From contig JAVCCK010000010.1 in the NCBI GenBank assembly GCA_030765525.1, forward strand, positions 62,001 to 126,000: 64,000 bases of DNA, given 5' to 3'. The notes under the pieces were generated by a model, which searched no databases, was not told the DNA's origin, and worked only from the letters and a program-made list of their open reading frames with translations. Position numbers and translations under genes: made by a program. Origin of the DNA: Candidatus Lernaella stagnicola. Lineage in GTDB: Bacteria > Lernaellota > Lernaellaia > Lernaellales > Lernaellaceae. This document shows, in pieces, positions 1-11,885 of this stretch (positions within the stretch are counted from its first letter, which is position 1; each line of letters opens with the position of its first letter).

Positions 1-307
1 CGATCATGGCGCAGGCGGGCAGGCGCTCCTTGACCGCCGCCGCGATTTGACCCGCCACGTCCACGGCCAGCGTGGAAGCCGTGACGCCGCACACGCGCGG
101 CGCCAATTCCTGCACGGCCGCCGCGGTCTGGTCGACCGAGTAGTTCATCGCCGCCGCGTCCACGATCGCCGTTTCGATACCCTGGTCGCGCAAAAACGCC
201 GCCAGGTACGCGAGCCCCAGGTTGGGCAGGCGATTGCCCACCGAAGCCAGTGAGCCGTAACGGGCCCGGGCCGACAGCGGCGGATTCACGAGAACGAAAT
301 CGCTCAT
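1..307 (-). CDS. B12-binding radical SAM protein, N-terminal part (runs off window)
   Basis: Reading the minus strand from the ATG at 307 gives about 102 residues starting MSDFVLVNPPLSARARYG, then LPNLGLAYLAAFLRDQG and a VCGVTAST-like strand. This is the cobalamin-binding Rossmann pattern (NPP, then LGLAYLAA) at the N-terminus of B12-dependent radical SAM enzymes. The cluster-binding CxxxCxxC part would lie beyond the window. The start overlaps the stop of the upstream BtrH-like gene in an ATGA tetranucleotide, so the two are probably translationally coupled. The substrate cannot be deduced. The family call rests on the N-terminal domain alone. Confidence 0.75.
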   Translation of the reverse strand, partial: MSDFVLVNPPLSARARYGSLASVGNRLPNLGLAYLAAFLRDQGIETAIVDAAAMNYSVDQTAAAVQELAPRVCGVTASTLAVDVAGQIAAAVKERLPACAMI

Positions 308-1317
308 GTCGCTCCCATCGGCGGACTGCACGCGCAAGCGCCGGCCGACAGATAAAATTCTCGTTCCAGTTCGCACAAGCGGCGAAGCTGCTCGCCTGCT
401 TCGTCGAAACCGCCGGGCGTTTCCCGCTCGGAGATTTCACGCAGATCATAAGCGAGTTTTGTCCAGGCCGCGGCGATGTTTTTCATTCGGTCGGCCAGTT
501 CAAGGCGCTCGACATCCCCGCAATACGCCGCCGCCTCACGCAAAAACGCGGCGTAGAGATTCCGAAAATTGCCGCCGCCGGTGCCGCGCTTTTCCAGCAC
601 CTGGTAACCGAATCGCGCACACCAGCGCCAATCTTCCGCCGCGCCCCACCCCGGCAACTCCGCCGCCGCCTTCGCCATGCCCGCCATGCCGAAATGCTCC
701 CCGCGATCGCCTTGCATGCGCTCGGCCAGTGCCGCAATCGCTTCGGGGACGATTTCCTCCAGCGGCCGCAGTTGCGAGGGCACTTCGAGTTCGAACCAGT
801 CGTTTTCCAGCATCCACGGCGGCGCCGAGCACGCCCGCGCCTTCGCCAGACCCGCCAGCGGGATTTCCTGCACGTCGGCGAATTCGCTGTCGCTGATCCG
901 CGCCGTTTGCCGCTCGTCGTCATAGCCGACCACGACGATCTTATGCCCGCCGAAATGGGTCTTGGTGTTGTAGTAGTCGAGCCAACGGATATCCACCTGC
1001 ACCATGGCCGGGCGTCCGGCGTCCAACTCATCCTTGACCCACCGCCACGCCTCGGCTTCGTCCTGGGTTTGCCGCACGCGCACCGTCGCGCCCAGCCGCG
1101 TGAAGCCGTCGTACTCCAACAGCGGTTGGCGGCCGCCCCAGAAATGCGACGGGCTCATGTTCGGTGAACTCATGTAGAAAAAGTCGAGACCCGCGGCCAG
1201 GCCGATGCACATCGCTTCGGAAAACTCGTGTCCGTAAAAACGAAGCATGCCGCTGACGGAAGTCGTCCCGCAGTGCTTACCCGTCGTGTGCCGGTATCCC
1301 TCGATGACCCTGCGCAT
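304..1317 (-). CDS. BtrH N-terminal / DUF4872-type protein
   Basis: About 337 residues. The N-terminus carries HTTGKHCGTTSVSGMLRFYG, with a Cys at about residue 16 in the HCGTTS context typical of BtrH_N, the papain-like fold named after the butirosin acyltransferase BtrH. A conserved GGHKIVVVGYDD strand follows, and the helical C-terminal half (EAIAALAERM, WRWCARFGYQVLEKRGTGGG, NLYAAFLREAA) fits DUF4872. The Met at 1317 was chosen because the upstream codons are Arg/Gly/Ala-rich non-family sequence. It is coupled by an ATGA overlap to a B12 radical SAM gene, and a second radical SAM gene is divergent. Known relatives act in acyl transfer during natural-product synthesis; the substrate here is unknown. 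Confidence 0.75.
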   Translation of the reverse strand: MRRVIEGYRHTTGKHCGTTSVSGMLRFYGHEFSEAMCIGLAAGLDFFYMSSPNMSPSHFWGGRQPLLEYDGFTRLGATVRVRQTQDEAEAWRWVKDELDAGRPAMVQVDIRWLDYYNTKTHFGGHKIVVVGYDDERQTARISDSEFADVQEIPLAGLAKARACSAPPWMLENDWFELEVPSQLRPLEEIVPEAIAALAERMQGDRGEHFGMAGMAKAAAELPGWGAAEDWRWCARFGYQVLEKRGTGGGNFRNLYAAFLREAAAYCGDVERLELADRMKNIAAAWTKLAYDLREISERETPGGFDEAGEQLRRLCELEREFYLSAGACACSPPMGAT

Positions 1318-1433
1318 GCGTCCTCCGCCCGTGTCACGTGTTGCCGCATCGTAGGACGCGGGCGCGCCCCCGGTCAAGGAAAGCGCGTTGCCGCCGCGGC
1401 TCGAGGGCGTTATCTTGGGCGGCAGGAGGAAGC

Positions 1434-2888
1434 ATGCGCGTTTTTCTGGGCAACGGACCCTGGAGCAAAACCGGATACTACGGCGTGCGGGCCGGCAGCC
1501 GCTGGCCGCATTTCGAGGACCAGAACCTCGAATACATGCCCTTCCCGTTTTTTCTGGCTTACGCCGCCGCGTTGCTCGAGCGCGAGGAGGTGCCGGTCCT
1601 GCTCGTCGACGCGCTGGCCGAGAAGATCGACCGACCCGCCTTCTTGGAACGGATCGACGCCTTCACGCCGGATGTGATCGTTCTGGAGGTGAGCACCATC
1701 TCCATCGAAACCGACCTGGCCACGGCCCGCGAAATCAAGGAACGCTTTCCCGATGCAAAGCTTGTCTTCGCCGGGCTGCACGCCTACATGTATGAGCCGG
1801 GTTGGCTGGACGAACACGCCGACATCGATTTCGTGCTCGTCGGCGAGTACGAAGACACGCTGCTCGAATTGATCAAACGCCTGGACGAGGGCGTTTCACC
1901 CGCCGGCTGCCAAGGCCTGTTGTGGCGCGCGGCGGACGGCGTGCACGACGAAGGACGACGGCCGCTGCGCGAAGACCTCGACAGCCTGCCGTGGCCCGCG
2001 CGTCATTTTCTGCCGCTGCACGAATACCACGACGAGCCCGGTTCGATTCCGCGCCCCTCGGTGCAAATGTGGGCCAGCCGCGGCTGCCCCTTCGGTTGCG
2101 TGTTCTGCGCGTGGCCGCAGATCATGTACAATTCCTCAAAGTACCGCGTGCGTGGCGTGCGCGACACCGTCGACGAAATGGAATGGCTGGTGGGCGAATA
2201 CGGCTTTCGCTCGGTCTATTTCGACGACGACACTTTCAATGTGAAAAAAGACCGCACTCTTGCCTTGGCCCGCGAGATCAAGGCCCGCAACCTCGGCGTG
2301 CCCTGGGCGATCATGGCCCGCGCCGATCTGATGGACCGCGAAACCCTCGAGGAACTCCAGGACGCGGGTTTGTACGCGCTCAAGTACGGGGTGGAGTCGT
2401 CCGACGCCGAGCTGCTGGAGCAAATGAACAAGTCGCTGGATATCGACAAAGTGCGCAAGATCATCGCCATCACGCGCGAGCTCGGCATCAAGATGCACCT
2501 CACGTTCCTGTTCGGCATGCCCGGCGAAACCCGCGAAACCGCGAGTGCGACGATCGAGATGGCGCTGGCGTCCGGCGCCGAATCGGTACAGTTCACCATC
2601 GCCACGCCCTTCCCCGGTAGCCGCTACTACTATGACTTAAGCAAGAAGGGACGCATCATCACCGACGATTTCGAGCGCTACGACGGTTTCCGCAGCGCGG
2701 TGATCAAAACCGATCACCTCGAACCCCATGAGTTGGAGGAAATCGTCGCCGAGGCCAACCGCCGTTGGCAGGAACACCGCTGGGGCACGCTGAATCCCGA
2801 TACGCGCACGGTCGCCAAGAAGGCCGTCGACCTAGCCCGCGATCCCCGCCGCATCCCCGATAGTCTGCGCCGCCTTTTGCGACGCTGA
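1434..2888 (+). CDS. B12-binding domain radical SAM protein
   Basis: About 484 residues. Residues 1-150 look like a cobalamin-binding domain (LLVDALAEK, DVIVLEVSTISIETDLATA, then LVFAGLHAYMY and DFVLVGEYEDT). The radical SAM core follows, with the iron-sulfur motif in RGCPFGCVFC at about residues 216-225. A GVESSDAELLEQMNKS helix and the EYGFRSVYFDDDTFN strand are usual for the B12-radical-SAM methylase-like group. The ATG at 1434 is preceded by AGGAGGA at 1424-1430, whereas the upstream in-frame codons look non-coding. It is divergent from the BtrH-like gene, with about 116 bp between starts, so the three genes may form one biosynthetic or modification locus. The reaction is unknown. Confidence 0.88.
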   Translation: MRVFLGNGPWSKTGYYGVRAGSRWPHFEDQNLEYMPFPFFLAYAAALLEREEVPVLLVDALAEKIDRPAFLERIDAFTPDVIVLEVSTISIETDLATAREIKERFPDAKLVFAGLHAYMYEPGWLDEHADIDFVLVGEYEDTLLELIKRLDEGVSPAGCQGLLWRAADGVHDEGRRPLREDLDSLPWPARHFLPLHEYHDEPGSIPRPSVQMWASRGCPFGCVFCAWPQIMYNSSKYRVRGVRDTVDEMEWLVGEYGFRSVYFDDDTFNVKKDRTLALAREIKARNLGVPWAIMARADLMDRETLEELQDAGLYALKYGVESSDAELLEQMNKSLDIDKVRKIIAITRELGIKMHLTFLFGMPGETRETASATIEMALASGAESVQFTIATPFPGSRYYYDLSKKGRIITDDFERYDGFRSAVIKTDHLEPHELEEIVAEANRRWQEHRWGTLNPDTRTVAKKAVDLARDPRRIPDSLRRLLRR

Positions 2889-3064
2889 GCCACACCGGCC
2901 CGATCGCCTTGCCTTTCGATACCTCAGTTTTTTGATAACGTTCGCGTACTTACGCCGGTTTTTTGAGGCTTGATTCACCGCCGCGAACGTCGCCTGCTTT
3001 GCCGCGTGAGGCTGAGACCCTGTCGTTATTGGCTTTGAAGAAGGTTATCGATTGGCGGCCCGAT

Positions 3065-3081
3065 TTGGCACTGCCTTTGCA
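3065..3081 (+). promoter_or_regulatory. Sigma-54 (-24/-12) promoter
   Basis: TGGCAC at 3066-3071, five bases, then TTGCA at 3077-3081. This is a full match to the RpoN consensus, with the GG and GC elements exactly 12 bp apart. Transcription would start near 3092 and run rightward through the hairpin at 3142-3171 towards dprA. No enhancer-binding protein gene is nearby. Confidence 0.75.
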
Positions 3082-3141
3082 GAGTTAAGCGAGCAGTTCA
3101 CGGGATTGTTTAGTTTATCATGGAATGAATAACCTTGCCGA

Positions 3142-3171
3142 AGACCAGAGGATCTGCCCCTCCTCTGGTCT
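3142..3171. other. Perfect 11-bp hairpin in the dprA leader
   Basis: AGACCAGAGGA at 3142-3152 is the exact reverse complement of TCCTCTGGTCT at 3161-3171, with an 8-base loop, and CCCCTTTT follows. It lies between the sigma-54 promoter and dprA, so it could be an attenuator or terminator for that transcript. The T run is short. With the sigma-54 site it accounts for the otherwise gene-free 2889-3290. Confidence 0.55.
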
Positions 3172-3211
3172 CCCCTTTTAAGGGCCAATATTCGAGTTTC
3201 GCCGACGCTTG

Positions 3212-3220
3212 TGATATACT
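3212..3220 (+). promoter_or_regulatory. Extended -10 promoter candidate for dprA
   Basis: TGATATACT is a TG-N-TATACT extended -10 element. The -35 region (around TTCGAG) is weak, as is common for extended -10 promoters. The start would be near 3227, downstream of the hairpin, giving dprA a second, constitutive promoter. Confidence 0.4.
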
Positions 3221-3290
3221 TACTGGGCATTTCTTACCTCTGGACAAACGTGTGACGGATACAACATTCGAAACATTTCGGCGGGAGTTC

Positions 3291-4121
3291 ATGGCCGCGA
3301 TTCGACTCTCGCGTCTGCCGGGTGTCGGGGCGAAACGCTATCGCGAACTGCTCGACCAATGCGGCACACCGGAAAGGGCCTTGGCGCTCATGGGCGGCGA
3401 CGACCAAGACGTCGCCGACGGGAAAGCCCGCCTGGACCATGCCGTGGCGCGCGTCGTCGCCTATTGTGATCGCGGCGGCCGCGGTACGTACTACGGCGCG
3501 AGCGATTATCCGGCACCGCTGCACGAGTTGACCGAACCCCCGCCGTACCTGTTTCGCAGCGGTCCGTTGTGGCCGCTCGACAAGCGTTCCATCGCCATTG
3601 TCGGAGCACGCGACCCGAGTCCGGAAGGGCGGCGTTTTGCCTTTGAGTTGGCCGGGGCGATGGCAGCGCGCGGCTACACCATCATCAGCGGCGGGGCACG
3701 CGGCGTCGACGCCGCCGCCCACGAAGGCGCTTTGGCCGCGGGCGGTCGCACGGTGTTGGTAACCGCCACGGGTATCGACCGTCACTATCCGCCCGAAAAC
3801 ACGTACTTGTTCGGAAAGATGCGGGAGCGTGGATTGATCTTGACCGAGCTGCTGCCCGGTACGCCGCCGCGGCGTGATTTTTTCCCGACGCGCAACCGCA
3901 TCATCACCGGTTTGTCCCAGGCATTGCTGGTGGTCTGCGGTCGTCGACGCAGCGGCACGTATTCTTCGTATCGTCACATGTGCAAATTGGCGCGGCCTAT
4001 TGTGGTGTGGTCGGGCGCGCGGGGTGAAAACGCGGAGATCGTCAGTATGGCCAAGCAAGAAGGTGTTCCGGACCTGGCCGACCCCGACCCAGACGCATTA
4101 GAGAAAATGTTGACCGGGTAA
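3291..4121 (+). CDS. dprA: DNA-processing protein DprA/Smf-like
   Basis: About 276 residues from the ATG at 3291. An N-terminal helix-hairpin-helix-like segment (LSRLPGVGAKRYRELLDQCG) is followed by the Rossmann-like DprA core: SIAIVGARDPS, GYTIISGGARGVDAAAHEGAL and a TVLVTATGIDRHYPPEN strand. DprA loads RecA on incoming single-stranded DNA during natural transformation. The usual C-terminal winged helix is absent, giving a short form. The start is uncertain: GTG at 3252 is in frame but has no ribosome-binding site, and ATG 3291 has GGGAG only three bases away. The late segment departs from typical DprA after GLSQALLVVCGRRRSGTYSS, so a DprA-related Rossmann nucleotide-binding protein is the alternative. 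Confidence 0.8.
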   Translation: MAAIRLSRLPGVGAKRYRELLDQCGTPERALALMGGDDQDVADGKARLDHAVARVVAYCDRGGRGTYYGASDYPAPLHELTEPPPYLFRSGPLWPLDKRSIAIVGARDPSPEGRRFAFELAGAMAARGYTIISGGARGVDAAAHEGALAAGGRTVLVTATGIDRHYPPENTYLFGKMRERGLILTELLPGTPPRRDFFPTRNRIITGLSQALLVVCGRRRSGTYSSYRHMCKLARPIVVWSGARGENAEIVSMAKQEGVPDLADPDPDALEKMLTG

Positions 4122-4122
4122 C

Positions 4123-4335
4123 TTACGCTCGGTCCATGTCCCGCGACAACGGTTCGTGGGCTTTGCGACCGTAAACCTTCGCGTAGGCCTTGCAGTTGGG
4201 GCAGAGCCCGCCCTCGATTGTTTTTACGAACCAAAACGCGAGACCTCGCTGCTTGTCCCGGGCGCGTTGGCACACCGGGCACGCCATACAACGCTTTGCC
4301 AATTCGCGGTCTTTGTCGGTGACAACCTCGGCCAT
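4123..4335 (-). CDS. Small zinc-ribbon-like protein
   Basis: About 70 residues with two cysteine pairs, CMACPVC and CPNC, spaced like a zinc ribbon, and a basic C-terminus (YAKVYGRKAHEP). The ATG at 4335 is preferred over the one at 4353 because AGGAGG lies five bases upstream of it, within the longer reading frame. Its stop is one base from the convergent dprA stop. No family recognised; metal binding is inferred from the cysteines only. Confidence 0.6.
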   Translation of the reverse strand: MAEVVTDKDRELAKRCMACPVCQRARDKQRGLAFWFVKTIEGGLCPNCKAYAKVYGRKAHEPLSRDMDRA

Positions 4336-4538
4336 TCCCGCCTCCTTTTTCATTGCGCATAAAGTTACCTGAAAACGCTTACGTTTGCACGTGTCGACGA
4401 GATCTTCTCAGCCCACACCGGCACGTTCAGACTTGACCTCGCGGCCGAAAAGCGGGCAATATCTCAGTGTTTGAATACTCCCGAAGGGGATATGTATTTG
4501 GGTTCCCCCCCACGATCGTGGCGGGTTTGGAGGCGACC

Positions 4539-7970
<3,432 letters not shown>

Positions 7971-7990
7971 CGCGAAACTGTCGCAACAAA

Positions 7991-8022
7991 AGCCCGCTAC
8001 ATCCGTGTGGCGGGCTTTTTTT
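7991..8022 (+). terminator. Rho-independent terminator
   Basis: AGCCCGC at 7991-7997 pairs with GCGGGCT at 8010-8016, followed by a T run to 8022. It lies about 20 bp after the giant lipoprotein stop. Confidence 0.85.
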
Positions 8023-8046
8023 GCGCGTTTTTCGCTTCGCGCCCGC

Positions 8047-8075
8047 TCGACAGCCCCAACCGCCCTTGTTAGAAT
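8047..8075 (+). promoter_or_regulatory. Sigma-70 promoter upstream of the HAD gene
   Basis: TCGACA at 8047-8052 and TAGAAT at 8070-8075 with 17-bp spacing, each five of six consensus bases. The predicted start near 8082 leaves a leader of about 140 nt, in which no riboswitch was recognised. Confidence 0.55.
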
Positions 8076-8221
8076 TTGCGCCGCAATACAACAGGGGTTT
8101 CAGCAGTCGGATTCGCCCCTTCCATCGCGCTCTCCATCCGCGGCCGATCGGTGGCGCGTATCGTATCCGGCGCTGTGCAAAGCGAGACTTCCTTCCCCTG
8201 CGGGCCGATGATGTTTGGTGA

Positions 8222-8932
8222 ATGATGGGCGGCAATATTCTGCTTTCGGTTCTCGAACATGTGCGCCGGCGCACCGCCGAGCGGCCCCTCGTGATTTTCG
8301 ACCTCGACAGCACGTTGTTCAGCACCCGCCATCGCAGCTATCAAATACTTCTCGAGGCCGGGAGATTGCATCCCGCGCTAGCCGAAGCCGTGGCCAAGCT
8401 GAGGCCGGACGAGCTGGGCTGGTGGTTTCACGAAGATGTACGGGAAGCCGGCGTCGCCGACGAAAACCTGCTGGACCAATTGCTCGCGTTTTGGCAGGAG
8501 CGTTTCTTCACCAACGAATACTTGGCCTACGACCAGCCGATGCCCGGCGCCGTGGACTATGTGCGGCGCGTGTTCGACGCCGGCGCCACGATCTGCTACC
8601 TGACCGGCCGCGACTACCCGAACATGAAAGAGGGGACCGTCGCCGGTCTCCTGCGCCATCAGTTCCCCTATGAGGACACCCGTGTCGCGCTGATCATGAA
8701 AGAGAAATTCGAAACGCCCGACGAAGAACACAAGCGAAACGCCGTGGAATGCATTCGCGGCCTCGGCGAAGTGGTGGCCGCCTTCGACAACGAACCCGAA
8801 CTAGTCAACTTAATGGCCGATAGTTTTCCTGAGGCGGTGATCGTGTGGTTCCATTCGATCCACAGCCCCACGGACATCGTTCCCTACCCGTCGGTAAAGC
8901 GTATTGCCTCGTTCGAAATGGACGGCACATGA
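8222..8932 (+). CDS. HAD-superfamily hydrolase
   Basis: About 236 residues carrying all four HAD motifs: I, VIFDLDSTL, with nucleophile and acid/base Asp; II, ICYLTGRD, with the Thr; III, a Lys in LIMKEKF; IV, FDNEPE. The long insert between motifs I and II (WWFHEDVREAGVADENLL) is a helical cap. Predicted cytoplasmic phosphatase or related phosphotransferase; the substrate is not deducible. It precedes the 5'-nucleotidase gene by about 150 bp. Two adjacent ATGs (8222, 8225) could start it, and no clear ribosome-binding site is visible. Confidence 0.8.
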   Translation: MMGGNILLSVLEHVRRRTAERPLVIFDLDSTLFSTRHRSYQILLEAGRLHPALAEAVAKLRPDELGWWFHEDVREAGVADENLLDQLLAFWQERFFTNEYLAYDQPMPGAVDYVRRVFDAGATICYLTGRDYPNMKEGTVAGLLRHQFPYEDTRVALIMKEKFETPDEEHKRNAVECIRGLGEVVAAFDNEPELVNLMADSFPEAVIVWFHSIHSPTDIVPYPSVKRIASFEMDGT

Positions 8933-9079
8933 TTAACACGCCAAACCGGGGCGTTTTTTCCGCGCCGGTGGATTGCATTGAGGTTCTGGGAAGATGACAC
9001 TGTATGCATCGAGGACGCGGCCGATGGCGGCACCGACCGCAAAGGATTCGATCTTCCACATACCACGAGAGAAAACGTC

Positions 9080-10798
9080 ATGACGAGTAATCGGCGGAAG
9101 TTCACCGGCTTACTGGCGGCGGGGCTGCTGGTAATTGTCGCCTTTATGGCGACTTGCGCGTACATCGGACCCGACGTCGACATCTCCGGCCAAGACGTCC
9201 GCCTTACGCTCCTGCACACGTCTGATATCCACAGTCGCATCTTCCCCTACGACTACAAACCCTTGTACACGGAGCGCATGCTCGGCATGTCCGAAGACCG
9301 CGCGCCCTTCGGCGGCATCGCCCAAATCGCGACGGTCATCAAACGCGAGCGTCATAAGGCGCAACGCAGCCTGTGGCTCGATTCCGGCGACATTTTCCAG
9401 GGAGCGCCCGTGTTCAATTTGTTCAACGGTGAGCCGGAGATCCGCGCGATGTCGGCAGCCGGCGTGGACGCGCAGGCGCTGGGCAACCACGAATTCGACA
9501 AGGGTCCGCTCAACGCCGCCCAACAGCTTTCCAACTGGGCGAACTACCCCGTGCTCGCGGCCAACTACCGTTGGGAGATTCCCAAACCGCACACCGAAAT
9601 GATGAAGAGGACGCTGCAGCCCTTCGTCGTTCGCAATCTCGACGGCCTGCGCGTGGGCATTATCGGCATGGCCAACACCTCCTCGATGTATTCGCTGGGC
9701 GAGGCCGACAACTCCCTGGGCGTACAGCCCATCGACCACCTCCAAGTTTCTCAGGAACTGGTCGATACACTGCGCGGCGACGTCGATGTCGTCATTCTGC
9801 TGAGCCATTTGGGTTTGACCGACGATTTCGAAGTCGCCCGCAACGTCTGCGGCATCGACGTGATTATGGGCGGCCACCACCATGTGGCGCTCGACCCGCC
9901 CTCGGTCGTCCCCTACGACCCGGTGCCCGAAGAGGTCGCGCATCTGGATGGTTTCCGCTACCGCTCCGAATGCAAAAATCACGACACGATCGTCGCCCAC
10001 CCCCACGCCTTCGCCAAGTTTGTCGGTCGCCTGGACCTCTTGGTGCGCGACGGCAAGGTCAAATCCCACGACTTCGAACTCATTCCAGTCGACTCCACCG
10101 TCGCGCCGGACGCCGATGTGTGGGAAGTGCTGGAGCCGTATTACATCGAGCTCAACCGCACGTTGGATCTCGACCGCGTCCTCGGCCGCGCGCTGATCGA
10201 CCTCAAGCGCTTCGGCACCAGCGGCGGCGATTCCATGCTCGGCAATTTCGTCGCCGAAGCCATGCAGTTTCGGCCGGGCGTCGAAACCGATTTCTGCGTG
10301 ACCAACTCGCTGGGCATCCGCACCGACATTCAGGAAGGCGACATCCTGCTGGAGCACCTGTTCAACGTCCTGCCCTTCGAAAACACGATCACCACCATGT
10401 TCCTCTCCGGGCGTGAGGTGCAGGAAGTGCTCGACTACTCCACGCACCGCAGCGCCGGCCGCGGCTGCTCCACGCAAATCCAGGTGTCGGGCATCACCTT
10501 CACGATGAACTGCCGCACGGGCCGCGCCGAGGACATTCTCATCAACGGCTCGCCGCTCAACCCCGGCGGCGTGTACGAAATGGCGACCAACAACTACATG
10601 GCCGGCGGCGGCTCCGGCTTTGAAATGCTGGCCCGCAACACGACCCAAACCGACACCGGCATCAGCATGCGCGCCGCGGTGATCGACTACCTGGCCGACC
10701 ATCCGGAACTGCCCGCGTGTGACAATTCCACCGAAGACCTCGAAAATTGCACGAGCGGTATCGCCATCGCCGATGGCCGCATCAACACGGTGTTTTAG
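9080..10798 (+). CDS. 5'-nucleotidase / 2',3'-cyclic phosphodiesterase (UshA-like) lipoprotein
   Basis: About 572 residues. The leader LLVIVAFMATC suggests a lipoprotein (the Thr before Cys is unusual). The calcineurin-like metal-site motifs appear in order: HTSDIHSR, DSGDIFQG, GNHEFDKG, ILLSHLG and MGGHHH. The C-terminal 5'-nucleotidase domain follows (EHLFNVLPFENTITTMFLSG, then NYMAGGGSGF). Family members strip phosphate from extracellular nucleotides, releasing nucleosides and phosphate. ATG 9080 begins the signal sequence; the in-frame codons upstream are not family-like. Three bases separate its stop from the next lipoprotein, so it leads the OB-fold and lamin-tail lipoprotein series, which points to nucleic-acid or nucleotide scavenging at the cell surface. 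Confidence 0.9.
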   Translation: MTSNRRKFTGLLAAGLLVIVAFMATCAYIGPDVDISGQDVRLTLLHTSDIHSRIFPYDYKPLYTERMLGMSEDRAPFGGIAQIATVIKRERHKAQRSLWLDSGDIFQGAPVFNLFNGEPEIRAMSAAGVDAQALGNHEFDKGPLNAAQQLSNWANYPVLAANYRWEIPKPHTEMMKRTLQPFVVRNLDGLRVGIIGMANTSSMYSLGEADNSLGVQPIDHLQVSQELVDTLRGDVDVVILLSHLGLTDDFEVARNVCGIDVIMGGHHHVALDPPSVVPYDPVPEEVAHLDGFRYRSECKNHDTIVAHPHAFAKFVGRLDLLVRDGKVKSHDFELIPVDSTVAPDADVWEVLEPYYIELNRTLDLDRVLGRALIDLKRFGTSGGDSMLGNFVAEAMQFRPGVETDFCVTNSLGIRTDIQEGDILLEHLFNVLPFENTITTMFLSGREVQEVLDYSTHRSAGRGCSTQIQVSGITFTMNCRTGRAEDILINGSPLNPGGVYEMATNNYMAGGGSGFEMLARNTTQTDTGISMRAAVIDYLADHPELPACDNSTEDLENCTSGIAIADGRINTVF

Positions 10799-10800
10799 TC

Positions 10801-11874
10801 ATGAGAAAATACGCCCTCACCGCCGGCTTGATCCTGACCCTCGCCCTGGCCGCCTGCGTTACCGAATTCGACAGCGACGGCGGCCTCAGCAGCTTCGCCA
10901 TTCGCATCGCGGACGGTGAAATCGGCTCACCGGGCAGCCCGCAAGCTTTTCCCGACGAGCCCCTGCGCTACGTCCTGCAAATCCGCGCCTTGGATGAAAA
11001 CGGCGACTTCCTGTCCACCTACGCCGGTAAGCTCGCCTTCCGCGTCGAACCGGTCGGGCACTTCGCCGCAGGCCAGCAAAGCCGCGTGGAAATCGAAAAC
11101 GGCACGGCCGACGCTGTGGAACTGTACGTCGAAGCCTGCCACGGCGACGTGACCATTTGGGTCGAAGACGCCGGCGGCCTCGACCAAAGCGGCACCTACG
11201 CCGCGGGCGCCACGCCGATGCTTTACTTCGAAGACCCGACGCTCACCCAAGTGCAGCGCACCGACAACTTCGAAAGCTCCGGCCTCTTCGGCGACTTCGT
11301 CGAAGTGCGCGTCGCCGACCGCAACGTCGTGGTGACCAACGTGCGACGCGACGGCTTCTATTGCCAAGACCTCGACGAACCCGGCGGCTCCTGGGCCGGC
11401 ATGTTCGTCTACACCCACAACCGCCCCGAGGTGGAAACCGGCATGCGGCTGACCGCCCTGCGCGGCCAGGTCGACGAGTACTTCGGCTTCACGGAACTGG
11501 GTTTCCCCGATTACCTTGCCGAACCTACCGACGAAACGGTTGACCCCTTCACGATCACGCCGTCGCTGATGGCCAACGACATCGCCATGGAAGAGCTGGA
11601 GTCCAGCCTCGTGCAAGTCGAGGACATCACCGTCTGCCCCGTCGATGAAACATTCTACGCGTACGACCAGTGGCGGGTCAGCTTCAGCGGCCTGAGCGGC
11701 TGCGGCGAGGAAAGCAACACGATTCTCGTGGCCGAAACGGCCGTATTCGACGAAATCGACCCGCCTTCCATGGAAGGCAAAACCTTCGTGCGCGTTACCG
11801 GAAACCTTCGCTACCATTACCTGGCAAACCCGGGCTGGATGGTCATCCCCCGGCGAGCCGGCGATTTCGAATGA
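10801..11874 (+). CDS. Lipoprotein with YhcR-like OB-fold domain
   Basis: About 357 residues. Leader LILTLALAAC gives the lipidated Cys near residue 19. Residues about 25-150 form a beta-rich domain (LRYVLQIRALDENGDFLSTY, VTIWVEDAGG) resembling an Ig-like fold. The C-terminal half has the OB pattern of YhcR-type nucleases: DGFYCQDLDEP, GMFVYTHNRPEVETGMRLTA and VDEYFGFTEL. No nuclease residues are seen, so it is more likely a binding or scaffold protein. It starts three bases after the 5'-nucleotidase stop with no ribosome-binding site of its own, implying reinitiation. Its stop overlaps a possible ATG of the next gene. Unlike its neighbours it has no poly-Asp stalk. Confidence 0.75.
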   Translation: MRKYALTAGLILTLALAACVTEFDSDGGLSSFAIRIADGEIGSPGSPQAFPDEPLRYVLQIRALDENGDFLSTYAGKLAFRVEPVGHFAAGQQSRVEIENGTADAVELYVEACHGDVTIWVEDAGGLDQSGTYAAGATPMLYFEDPTLTQVQRTDNFESSGLFGDFVEVRVADRNVVVTNVRRDGFYCQDLDEPGGSWAGMFVYTHNRPEVETGMRLTALRGQVDEYFGFTELGFPDYLAEPTDETVDPFTITPSLMANDIAMEELESSLVQVEDITVCPVDETFYAYDQWRVSFSGLSGCGEESNTILVAETAVFDEIDPPSMEGKTFVRVTGNLRYHYLANPGWMVIPRRAGDFE

Positions 11875-11885
11875 GGTCCGCATCG

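Noticed and set aside
4435-4470. TTGACC as -35 of the giant lipoprotein promoter
   Set aside because: No acceptable -10 at 16-18 bp spacing.
9110-10702. 530-codon minus-strand frame over the 5'-nucleotidase
   Set aside because: Antisense shadow; no recognisable protein features.
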